Shown: piece after piece, positions 1-6,936 of the stretch
Position numbering within the stretch: the first letter of the stretch is position 1
Layout of the letters: each line of letters begins with the position of its first letter
Assembly (NCBI GenBank): GCA_028565635.1
Contig: JAOXYB010069346.1
Coordinates: 1-10,001 of the forward strand
Direction of reading: 5' to 3'
Length of the DNA stretch: 10,001 nt
DNA from: Phoronis ovalis
Lineage: Eukaryota; Phoronida; Phoronidae
The notes under the pieces: model-generated
What the model saw: the letters and a program-made list of their open reading frames with translations, nothing else
Databases searched by the model: none
Told to the model about the DNA's origin: nothing
Position numbers and translations under genes: made by a program

Positions 1-1111
1 TTCCAGGTGGTGGGTACCAGAATAAAATTCATATTCTGGGTGGTGGGTCTGAAAAAAAGTGCCTTCCGCCCCTCCCGCACAATTAAAAGCGGAACAGCCC
101 TAATGTATACAGTTGCATTCTATATGTAGTTGCGTTATATATGCAGAATTTATTTTGATGATCAGTAAAGATTTAGACACTGAGTAAAAATTTTGATTAC
201 AGACAAAAGATAATGATAACTTAATAAATTTTTAAAAACAAAATTAAAATTTTACTCCCAAAAGGGGACTGAGTTCAGTTTACTGAAATCTTGGTAGGAG
301 AAATCAAAATCTCTAAATTCAGATACTTTTTAACCGCACATCTTCGTGAATTGAAAAAGCAGAAATATCCTATAGTTCAATTTTTCAAAGCCATTTTAAA
401 TTCACAATCGGTGTAACTGACATGATAGCATTTCAGAAACAGTATTGACAGGAGGAAATCTTGTGTTGCAATTGTGAAATGGACATTTTGATTGTCTCAG
501 TGCAGAAATAAGCATTACGTGTTACTGAACACATGCAAGGTTATGAGCAACTAGCGACATCATGTATCAAACTAGTGATGTAACAAAATAAAGGATACGT
601 AGGCAGTTGTATATTTCTTGAAGAGGTAGTTCACTAGCCATGATTCTAGTCTGTATCAACTGATGTATGTACTGCACCTATAAAAATAATTTTAAAACAT
701 GTTGTTTATAGGACAGCCTGGGCAGTATTAACATGTTGTTTATAGGACAGTCTGGGCAGTATTAACATGTTGTTTATAGGACAGTCTGGGCAGTATTGGA
801 AGACATATGTACGTGTACAGTAGCCCTGTAATCAATTCAAATGCATATAACAATATGATTACAATAAAATACTAAAATTATTGTGTGTATCCGGGTTTTT
901 CCAGAAAGTGCCTTCTTAGCCTCGGTCTAACTGAGGAAACACCGACAATGTTTAAACAAAAATCTAAGATGAAACCAACATACTCTTAAATGACGCTTTA
1001 TGTAAATACCATGAGCCACTTGAGAACTGTTACAAATATTACGTACTAAACTTTGCAAACAACATGGAGACATTAAATAAAATAAGTTCCGACACACAAT
1101 TATACACTTAC
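1..1111 (-). other. MED14 intron, distal part (no recognisable exon)
   Basis: The strong donor at 1105-1111 on the minus strand starts an intron that appears to run to the left edge. I searched the minus strand for the block expected after [10 protein letters not shown] and saw nothing like it. The stretch holds a 34-bp triplication (696-797). Near the left edge there is a GC-richer piece with a direct repeat of GGTGGTGGGT (6-15 and 39-48) around an inverted CCAGAAT/ATTCTGG pair (17-23 and 33-39). It could be the end of a dispersed repeat. Confidence 0.6.
696..797. repeat. 34-bp tandem repeat, three copies
   Basis: Three head-to-tail copies start at 696, 730 and 764, each beginning AACATGTTGTTTATAGGACA and ending GGGCAGTATT. 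They are identical except for one C/T difference in the first copy (GACAGCC against GACAGTC). Such near identity suggests a recent duplication. No exon edge or splice site lies inside it. Confidence 0.95.
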
Positions 1112-1140
1112 CTGCAACGAATGAACCAGGGCACTGCCAT
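1112..1140 (-). CDS. MED14: MED14 coding exon 7, a 29-nt microexon
   Basis: The exon lies between an acceptor TACTTCCAG (complement of 1141 onward) and a strong donor CAG|GTAAGTG (complement of 1105-1111). Spliced to the preceding exon, G+AT gives Asp, then GSALVHSLQ, which matches the DGxALVHSxQ block that directly follows the ETG end of exon 6 in animal MED14. Both phases fit (1 in, 0 out). The exon is too short to be found by an ORF search. The next exon, expected to encode the following conserved helix, was not found in 1-1111. Confidence 0.88.
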
Positions 1141-4100
1141 CTGGAAGTACAATGTTACACATCATGAATACTATAATATGATGCCAAATCTAATAAGCTA
1201 TCGGCATCTAGAAATATTTTTTATCTGTAGCACGATATGTATTTTCAAAGCAACATTGTGTCAATCCATCAGAATGGCTCAGTAAACTCATATTATGCAA
1301 AAAAATTACTTGTCACATGATTATGTAATTAGTAAAGAAGCAATTTTGGGTAAAAACTCATATTTCTCAACATGTAAACTTCAAAAGAACACAAGTCCAA
1401 CACCCCTGTAGATACAAAGTTGAAACTTGGCCATTACATGCTTTATATTGAATTATGCGTATTACAATCCATATTGTTTAAGGAATTAGCAAAATACCTG
1501 GTTTAACCATATACTGTATCGTATGTTACATAGTTAAATATATGTACCTCCTGTTTAACCATATATTGTATCATATGTTACATAGTTAAATATATGTACC
1601 TCCTGTTTAACCATATATTGTATCATATGTTACATAGTTAAATATATGTACCTCCTGTTTAACCATATATCGTATCATATGTTACATAGTTAAATATATG
1701 TACCTCCTGTTTAACCATATATTGTATCATATGTTACATAATTATATATATATATATAGGTATGTATAGGTATGTATAGGTACTGCACCTCCTGTTTCCG
1801 GGTCTTGTACAATAACATCAATATCAAGCAACCTCCAGGGAACGTGAGGACCATCTCCCATTAATGTCAAAGTCACTTCAAATTCATGCTCTACAAGAAA
1901 TTTTACCCGGCCATTTTCTAAAAATAGAAAATAAAATATAATCTTTTAATAATTTTTAGACAACGGACCAGTGAGACTATTTTAGCAGTTTAAAAAGACT
2001 CCGACACTTTACTATAGCACGCACTTTTAAAGCAAGTTCTTATTCTTAGTCGTCGACATTGGTCACGAGTCTGGAAATGTCTTAGACTGAACTTGGCTGG
2101 TGTATGATGAAGCGAGTGACACTTTCGTGACACCTACATATTTCTATGTCGGTGCCATATCTTATGTTGGTGCTCAGCATAAACATATCCAATGCAACAT
2201 ACAAAATTATTGTAGTCCTGGACAAAAATAAGTGATAACAAAGACACCAAATATCACATGAATATACGCGGTTAACTCTGTTCTATACATCAGGAGGTGA
2301 ACGTGATCAGAGCTTCCAATAATTGGTGGACACCAGCAAACAAATCAATCACACGGTGTGTGTGGTCAGTACATACAATGATTGGTAGACACCAGAAAAC
2401 ATGGTCATCGCAGACACCGGCAAGGAAGTTGATCGCATAAGCTCACCTATTTTAGGTTTTCTAAACTGGGAAGGAAGGTCTGTTGTTACCAGTCGGTGTT
2501 CTATAACTTTGTTTAACTTGAGTAACGTATCCCACTTTTCTTGCGCTGTTATTAGGTCCGGAGGTACTATTTTTTCCTATAAAAAACGAGTCAAACTCAG
2601 TTGATAGAAGGTAATTACAGTTACCCATTACCATCTATTTCACTACTCTCAGGTGACAAGAACATAAAACTATTGGACAACATTAAACAGAAGTTAACCC
2701 ATTGCAGTGGTCTCTTGTAAATTTGCTTTATATCTTAATACAAAAATTAACATTCAGCTATGTATTAGATTTCTAACTAGTGTTAATCATATTAATACAC
2801 AAGAGAACTTTCACCAGGGTTGTTAGTAGAGTATAATTTCCTGGAACTTTGCAGCAATTTTGACCTACATTATGCTGTTAGTATTTCTGAAAGTATGCAA
2901 TAGTTTTGCTCAAATTTGTCTTCAAACGAAGTCCTGATACAAGTCGAGATATTACAGTCACATTGAAACTCACCCTTATACATAAAGGAAGCCTAGGATA
3001 GGTACCGGTTGTCAGCACATCAATCGCACCATGTATAGAAAAACACGGTAATCTAAAATACAAAAGTTCCTTTTACGATTAATGACAATTTCCATGTCTG
3101 ATAAGTCACCGGAAAAGTAGTGAAGTTTAATGCAGTTATTTCTGCAGTCTTTCTGAATGTATTAATAATTAACATTTGACTTAAATAGGTTTTGATTTTA
3201 TATTAAATTTATCATTGAGCATGCTAGAACATGTATAACATATAATGTTGTGGAGAACACAGTCATATGAATATTAAATTTAAATGAAGCTTGCCTTGCG
3301 TTGACCAAGGTTTCTCTGGCCGTGCGGGCTAGTAAGTCAGCTGTCTCCACAAAAAGCATGGCCTGCTTGTCTAGAAACTGGGAAATTGACTGAAATAGAG
3401 ATAAATCATGTATACCAAGAAGATAAAATTGTATGGAAAACATTCAATTACCAATGCTGAAAAAGGGTGTCAATAAATCCTGTTTCATAACAGTACACTG
3501 GAGTCCTTACAATATATTTAAAACTTCCCGTTACTTTTTTGAAAACAGCGGCTGTTGTTCAACGACACTTTTCAATATAATTTCAATGACACATACCGCA
3601 CAAGTATCTACTTGGCTTGCGCTGACTGCCCATTTAACCAAAGCCAGGAGTCGTACAAATAGTTGTCTTGTTCGATTTGCAAACTGAACAATTTCAATCT
3701 TTCTTTCCATGTCTGTCTTACGAGGAAGCCTGCAGTTATCGGAAAAAATAACATACTATAGTGAAAGAAATAGATTTTAAATAAAGTTAAGAATGTTAGC
3801 CAGACACTTGGACATAATCAGTTATTAGTTCATTTATTTAGCATTTATTGGTTGTATCTTTTGAGATGTTTTATTGTAGACATGTTAACTGGGAGAACTA
3901 CATGTACAATAGACTATTTTCATACACTTGAGGGCGCTACAGTCAGACCATTTCAATATCGGCATCCTTTAGTTATACACAAAACTTGTTTTTTTAAATC
4001 TGACTTTAGGAAAGATTTAACCAGTGAAAATTTAACAAAATAAAAAAATACGAATAAATAGTTGTTTATGTATTGATATGCTCACAAAAAGGAGGGTATT

Positions 4101-4534
4101 TCTTAGATGAACGAACATAAGATTTTTTCTTTGGTTTTGGCTCAGCATGCGACGGATGCGTTTTGTCAATGAATCGCGCGAGTGAATGCAAAACTATGTC
4201 ATTGTTCATTCACAGAATGCGACATGCTGTGATCGTTTGGGTCTGAGACTTGTGGCTCCACCAAGTGCATGCAAATAGTCTACTGATATTAACCTCTCCA
4301 CAGTTTGATGAACTTTGAACATAAAACTGTAATATTTCCAAGGTATAATGAACCGTCAAAATTATACGCTGACAGCTGTTTATTGATCTTATTTAAAATT
4401 ACTTACAATTCAGATAAGACTGAGAGTTCATGATATGTTCTCTGTAAGATGTAGTCAATCAGTGTGGCTAAGGACATAGTTCCTACAGGTCCTTGTTGTC
4501 CTGCCGACATGAGCTGACCATCGGTAGGAGGCAT
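1112..4534 (-). CDS. MED14: Mediator complex subunit 14, N-terminal part (7 coding exons, gene continues off left edge)
   Basis: MED14 is the central scaffold subunit of Mediator, the nuclear complex that links transcription factors to RNA polymerase II. The seven exons are 4534-4407, 3729-3597, 3389-3295, 3052-2974, 2576-2447, 1917-1789 and 1140-1112, read on the minus strand. Joined they give 723 nt, 241 codons without a stop, and every exon-exon phase matches. Conserved blocks in order are [17 protein letters not shown] (about residues 24-40), [20 protein letters not shown] (52-71), [14 protein letters not shown] (92-105), [15 protein letters not shown] (127-141), [12 protein letters not shown] (171-182), NGRVKF (190-195), VPWRLL (214-219) and [10 protein letters not shown] (232-241). 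These follow the N-terminal Med14 domain of animal MED14 in order. The protein usually exceeds 1,000 residues, so this is roughly the first sixth. Exon ends were set by splice sites, phase and family similarity. Confidence 0.95.
1497..1790. repeat. 52-bp minisatellite abutting the MED14 exon 6 donor
   Basis: Units run 1497-1549 (53 bp), 1550-1601, 1602-1653, 1654-1705 (52 bp each) and a diverged last unit 1706-1790, expanded by a TA tract and a GGTATGTATA 10-mer. Each unit begins CCTGTTTAACC on the plus strand. The last unit ends against CCTGTTT of exon 6. Read on the minus strand, every internal unit boundary gives AAACAGGAG|GTACAT, resembling the real exon 6 junction AAACAGGAG|GTGCAG. Four such decoy junctions lie inside the intron. 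Confidence 0.95.
1741..1782. repeat. TA microsatellite plus 10-bp repeat
   Basis: An alternating TA tract (1743-1758) is followed by about two and a half copies of GGTATGTATA up to 1782. It lies just inside the intron next to the MED14 exon 6 donor and interrupts the last 52-bp unit. Simple-sequence expansion so close to a weak 5' splice site may vary between individuals. Confidence 0.85.
1789..1917 (-). CDS. MED14: MED14 coding exon 6
   Basis: This 129-nt exon encodes [19 protein letters not shown], then [18 protein letters not shown] and QDPETG, ending in phase 1. It closely follows the MED14 block with NGRVKF…MGD…PWRLL. The acceptor is CTATTTTTAG beside 1917. The donor GAG|GTGCAG (complement of 1783-1788) is weak compared with its neighbours. 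The last nine exonic bases, AAACAGGAG, recur in the adjoining intronic 52-bp array. Confidence 0.93.
1918..2446 (-). other. MED14 intron 5
   Basis: This 529-nt intron runs between exons 5 and 6 (donor GTGAGC, acceptor TTTTTAG). Besides a 59-bp-spaced direct repeat (2318-2400) I see no exon, RNA gene or mobile element in it. Confidence 0.85.
2318..2401. repeat. Imperfect direct repeat, 25 bp, 59-bp spacing
   Basis: AATAATTGGTGGACACCAGC (from 2318) recurs as AATGATTGGTAGACACCAGA (from 2377), with similar A-rich ends. It lies inside MED14 intron 5, close to the donor of exon 5. No function is evident. Confidence 0.75.
2447..2576 (-). CDS. MED14: MED14 coding exon 5
   Basis: This 130-nt exon gives 43 codons plus G. 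It begins [10 protein letters not shown], continues through a helical stretch ([17 protein letters not shown]), then the family signature LVTTDLP. The acceptor is TTTTTTATAG beside 2576 and the donor is GTGAGC, complement of 2441-2446. Phase 1 at the end matches the next exon (G+AA = Glu). Confidence 0.93.
2577..2973 (-). other. MED14 intron 4
   Basis: This 397-nt intron runs between exons 4 and 5 (donor GTGAGT, acceptor TTTTTTATAG). It is AT-rich and I see no further feature. Confidence 0.85.
2974..3052 (-). CDS. MED14: MED14 coding exon 4
   Basis: This 79-nt exon gives one base completing AG|A (Arg), then 26 codons. It encodes [20 protein letters not shown] and LPLCIR, matching the family block that ends in …YPRLPxCIR. 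The acceptor is TATTTTAG beside 3052. The donor is a good GTGAGT, complement of 2968-2973. It ends in phase 0. Confidence 0.93.
3295..3389 (-). CDS. MED14: MED14 coding exon 3, with a GC 5' splice site
   Basis: This 95-nt exon encodes [18 protein letters not shown] and the following [13 protein letters not shown], then AG of an Arg codon. The acceptor is TTTCAG next to 3389. The reading frame and the family alignment (…NAR, then LPxF) require the exon to stop at 3295, where the intron begins GCAAGC instead of GT. No GT donor nearby gives phase 2 with the right protein. AAG|GCAAGC fits the strong-context consensus of GC-AG introns. Confidence 0.9.
3597..3729 (-). CDS. MED14: MED14 coding exon 2
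   Basis: This 133-nt exon completes the split Leu codon and adds 44 codons ending in phase 0. It carries [16 protein letters not shown], then [16 protein letters not shown], one of the most conserved stretches of animal MED14. The acceptor is the complement of 3730-3735 (CTGCAG), after a T-rich tract. The donor is GTATGT, complement of 3591-3596. Confidence 0.95.
3730..4406 (-). other. MED14 intron 1 of the coding region
   Basis: This 677-nt intron runs between coding exons 1 and 2 (donor GTAAGT, acceptor CTGCAG). It is AT-rich except for a CpG-bearing block at about 4140-4240. There, CAGCATG and CATGCTG form an outer inverted pair and GTTTTG/CAAAAC an inner pair around TCGCGCGA. The fold is too short and broken to name. 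Confidence 0.8.
4407..4534 (-). CDS. MED14: MED14 coding exon 1 (start codon exon)
   Basis: The ATG lies at 4534-4532 and opens [15 protein letters not shown], a short low-complexity leader, followed by the conserved [14 protein letters not shown] helix. The exon gives 42 codons plus TT of a Leu codon and ends at a consensus donor (GTAAGT, complement of 4401-4406). A CAG acceptor lies upstream (exon edge 4552) with an 18-nt gap to the ATG, so this exon probably begins with a little 5' UTR and a noncoding first exon lies further upstream. The second Met, at residue 9, is an alternative start. The leader is shorter than the Gly/Ala/Pro-rich leader of vertebrate MED14. Confidence 0.9.
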
Positions 4535-4552
4535 TGTTTCTAAGACTTAATT
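4535..4552 (-). other. MED14 5' UTR segment of the start-codon exon
   Basis: The minus strand reads AATTCCAG|AATTAAG at 4552, a plausible 3' splice site 18 nt before the ATG. If used, this is the end of the 5' UTR and a separate first exon lies upstream. This is inferred from the splice motif only. Confidence 0.5.
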
Positions 4553-5767
4553 CTGGAATTACAAAATAGTAATTATAGCAAGTGTTAAAACTAAAACCAA
4601 AAACAGGATAGTTACGAAATCATATAGTTGTATTACATGGACAGATAGACAATACAACTATATTAGCCAATCACGTTGGCTGTTTTGGCTCCTGATACAC
4701 TGTTTATCCGCCGTCACAACAAGGATACATAGAAGACATGGCATTTGTCTATACAGATATCACAACACAATTAGAGTTACAATAACATGTCAGTATCATA
4801 CATTAAGTAGATGCTCCTGCAACTATGATGGGGTCTAAAAAGACGTTTTTATCAACACAGGAACTCTTGTGACTGTAGACATCACAGGATGCGCCAAAAT
4901 AATTAAGAATTAGCATAAATTAAGTTATCCAATTGAATTTATTCATATCTACAACAGATGAAGTAGCAGTAACCAAAGCAAAATGTGGATGAGCATTCAC
5001 AAGCCATGTATCGTCAGCTGTATTCCTAGCTCTATGGCCCTACTAGCCTACAGTATGACTGCAGGGTAATAGGTTTTTGTAGTCTCAGAGTTGTTGCATT
5101 TCGAATACGCTAAGGATAATCAGTATCAATTTGAACACAACTTTTAGTTGTGAACATTCCATGAACTGTACGTATTCTGTTCATTTGTTCATATGAAGTA
5201 GACATTATCAGTGAACCGACAACAAAGAAATTCACGTAAAGTCTGTCACCTGTCATACAACCATTAAATCATAGATGGATATTAATTATTCAATACTAAT
5301 AGTTTACATGTGAGATATTAATATATACGTCAGAGTGAGACCACTCCGAGATAGCAAAAGCCAATAAACCTACGGTCAAGCCATAAGCTAGCTAGTGTCA
5401 TATAGCTACGGCTAATACCACTGAAACTGCGATAATACAGGATTTCATATGTGTTGGTTTTCGTGTTTTTAAAATTTTTTTTTTACTGATTTGACGCGTG
5501 TGAATTAAACAACTTATAGTTTATTGTGGAGTTCTACGAGTATTACATGCAACCAATAGTCCGACTACCAGTAGTCAAAATGAATGTTATTTCGTACACC
5601 AAAACAGGATACTTTTACACTGTTTTTACAAAAAATAATGTCTGATTCTGAAGTCAGAATCAAAGTCAAAGTGAAGGTCGGTTCTGCAAAACATAATGTT
5701 AGATCAACAATACACAGGGCACCGCGCAGCAAAACGCGATATACTCAAGTAATCCTCATATGCATAC
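4553..5767. other. Stretch without recognisable coding exon (probable MED14 5'-UTR intron)
   Basis: Neither strand shows a conserved protein block, tRNA-like sequence or transposon open frame. If the upstream MED14 exon at 5768 is real, this is a 1,215-nt intron. It contains a perfect GATTCTGA-AG-TCAGAATC palindrome at 5644-5661 and a T-tract near 5470. The short open frames here have no family resemblance. Confidence 0.5.
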
Positions 5768-5875
5768 CTTTGATAGATACCACACAGCGGCGGCTATAAT
5801 GGTTAGCTTCTCTTAACTATTTGGGGGTTTTCGCTAACTTTCATCGAACAACTTTCTCATGTTCGCCATATTAGT
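5768..5875 (-). other. Candidate noncoding first exon of MED14
   Basis: On the minus strand a donor CAAAG|GTATGC sits at 5768/5767, downstream of a GC-richer stretch with GCCGCCGCTG. At 5872-5864 the minus strand reads AATATGGCG, resembling the YY1 site that often lies just inside 5' UTRs of animal housekeeping genes. An 11-codon upstream ORF (5869-5834) would be included if transcription starts above it. The transcription start is not determined; the right edge is approximate. Confidence 0.3.
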
Positions 5876-6130
5876 TTCTTGTAAACCCGGTCAACGGGGG
5901 AGATAATTCTATAATAAGAAAATTATGCTTCTGCGTTTGTTTTATAATACAAGATAAACCTTCAAATAGTAACTTATTTTTAAGAGTGTTTAATGTGAAT
6001 AACAACTACAAAACATTGTAAAACCTGTTAGAAATACCATATCCAAAGCGTTATGTGTTATATTCAAGTCTGTAGTCTACTTGGAGGCCACAAGGAGCGC
6101 TACACAAAACACGTGACACAGTAAAGCTTG
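5800..6130. promoter_or_regulatory. Candidate divergent promoter region between MED14 and CTTN
   Basis: The two genes are head to head, so their promoters must lie between 4552 and 6832. The most promoter-like part is 5800-6130: it has more CpG than its surroundings, a YY1-like site on the minus strand (5864-5872) and a CACGTGAC E-box (6110-6117). It is flanked on each side by a plausible noncoding exon with a donor pointing outward. This is an inference; no transcription data are visible. Confidence 0.35.
6110..6117 (+). promoter_or_regulatory. E-box CACGTGAC
   Basis: The palindromic core CACGTG with 3' AC matches the site of USF- and MITF/TFE-type bHLH-zip factors. It sits about 70 nt upstream of a candidate cortactin 5'-UTR exon donor at 6186, where a proximal promoter element would be expected. 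A six-base core can occur by chance. Confidence 0.35.
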
Positions 6131-6186
6131 AAATCAGGAAGCAAAGTGGGAGTGCGGACTAGTTTTCAGTTTTTGATAATTTACAG
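6125..6186 (+). other. Candidate noncoding first exon of CTTN
   Basis: The plus strand reads TTTACAG|GTAATA at 6186/6187, a fair donor. The coding exon has a good acceptor (TTCTTTTTCAAG, ending 6832) 11 nt before the ATG, which implies an upstream 5'-UTR exon. This is the best-placed candidate donor I found, but the start is a guess and other donors are possible. Confidence 0.25.
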
Positions 6187-6832
6187 GTAATACCTTCTTG
6201 TGATCACTGCGATTGGAAGTTATATGAGATCTTCTATAGACCAATATTCTGTTAAGCTCAGTTATTTAGATGCATCGGTGAAACCGGTCTTTGTGTATAA
6301 CTTCGCGGATCATTGTCTTGTGGTGACTCACTTCCCGAAACTGAGTTGATCAGTGTGCGGAAGTTCCTTAGTGTGCACGACTTCTCAGTCAGTAACCTAC
6401 ATTGGTATCTAGGCTCATAACACTGCAACATCATGTCATAACGCATTATTAAATTCGTTTATTGGGTACTTTTTTGTGTGCTTGAGCATTGGACACGGTA
6501 TGTAATAGTAAACATAAGAAAGTCAATAACAGGCATTTATTCAATAGTTATATAGTAAGTATAATATCCTGTTTTTCAAGTTGTTTACACCTATTACCTT
6601 GACCTGTTTTTATGATATAAAGTACGGAAGCATATTGTTTGTACAGTAGGAACATTGAAACGTGTAATGCATCAACATTATCCCATAAGTCCACGTCATA
6701 CAGTAGCTGTCTTGATTTGAAACTGGTGTAGATTGAGTCCCATTAATAAATATCTTGAATTGTTACTATTGCATGTTTTCTGTTGATAATCACAAACATA
6801 GCTATATATTAATTGCCTACTTCTTTTTCAAG
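6187..6832 (+). other. Stretch without recognisable coding exon (probable CTTN 5'-UTR intron)
   Basis: No conserved protein block is visible on either strand. The right end, with a pyrimidine-rich TACTTCTTTTTCAAG, is a convincing 3' splice site. The open frame at 6258-6446 on the minus strand has no family resemblance. Confidence 0.45.
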
Positions 6833-6843
6833 CTACAAACACA

Positions 6844-6936
6844 ATGTGGCGAGCTGCAGCAGGTACTAATGTGAGTGTGAACACAAACAATGGCGCCGAT
6901 GATGATGATGACTGGGAAACCGATCCAGATTTTGTG
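6844..6936 (+). CDS. CTTN: CTTN coding exon 1
   Basis: This exon has 31 codons, from ATG 6844 to Val31, ending in phase 0. It holds the acidic Arp2/3-binding region with five Asp in a row before Trp24. The acceptor at 6832 leaves 11 nt of UTR before the ATG. The donor GTG|GTCAGC is weak, but it is the only cut that keeps the conserved DPDFV|NDVSE join. Cutting at the GT at 6934 would drop the Val. Confidence 0.92.

Noticed and set aside
1064-1285. 73-codon plus-strand open frame
   Set aside because: It runs antisense over the MED14 microexon and shows no recognisable domain.
2104-2113. C-box-like ATGATGA as part of a C/D snoRNA
   Set aside because: No D box at the right distance and no terminal stem; it is also on the strand opposite to the host MED14 transcript.
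2401-2604. 67-codon plus-strand open frame
   Set aside because: It is antisense to MED14 exon 5, which has clear splice sites and family similarity on the other strand.
2878-3063. 61-codon minus-strand open frame as a separate gene
   Set aside because: It contains MED14 exon 4 in frame plus intron read-through at both ends.
3198-3443. 81-codon minus-strand open frame as a separate small gene
   Set aside because: Its middle is MED14 exon 3 in the true frame; the ends are read-through into flanking introns.
3433-3687. 84-codon plus-strand open frame
   Set aside because: It is antisense to MED14 exon 2 and its flanking intron; no coding character of its own.
3925-3945. AGGGCGCTA as a CTCF site
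   Set aside because: Only part of the core matches and the flanks do not fit.
4140-4240. Possible structured RNA (nested inverted pairs around TCGCGCGA)
   Set aside because: Stems are six or seven bases, interrupted, and match no tRNA, snRNA or snoRNA box pattern I know.
5584-5799. 71-codon plus-strand open frame with a KVKVKVG stretch
   Set aside because: The stretch comes from a short AAAGTCAAAGT-type local repeat. No family resemblance, and it overlaps the candidate MED14 first exon on the other strand.
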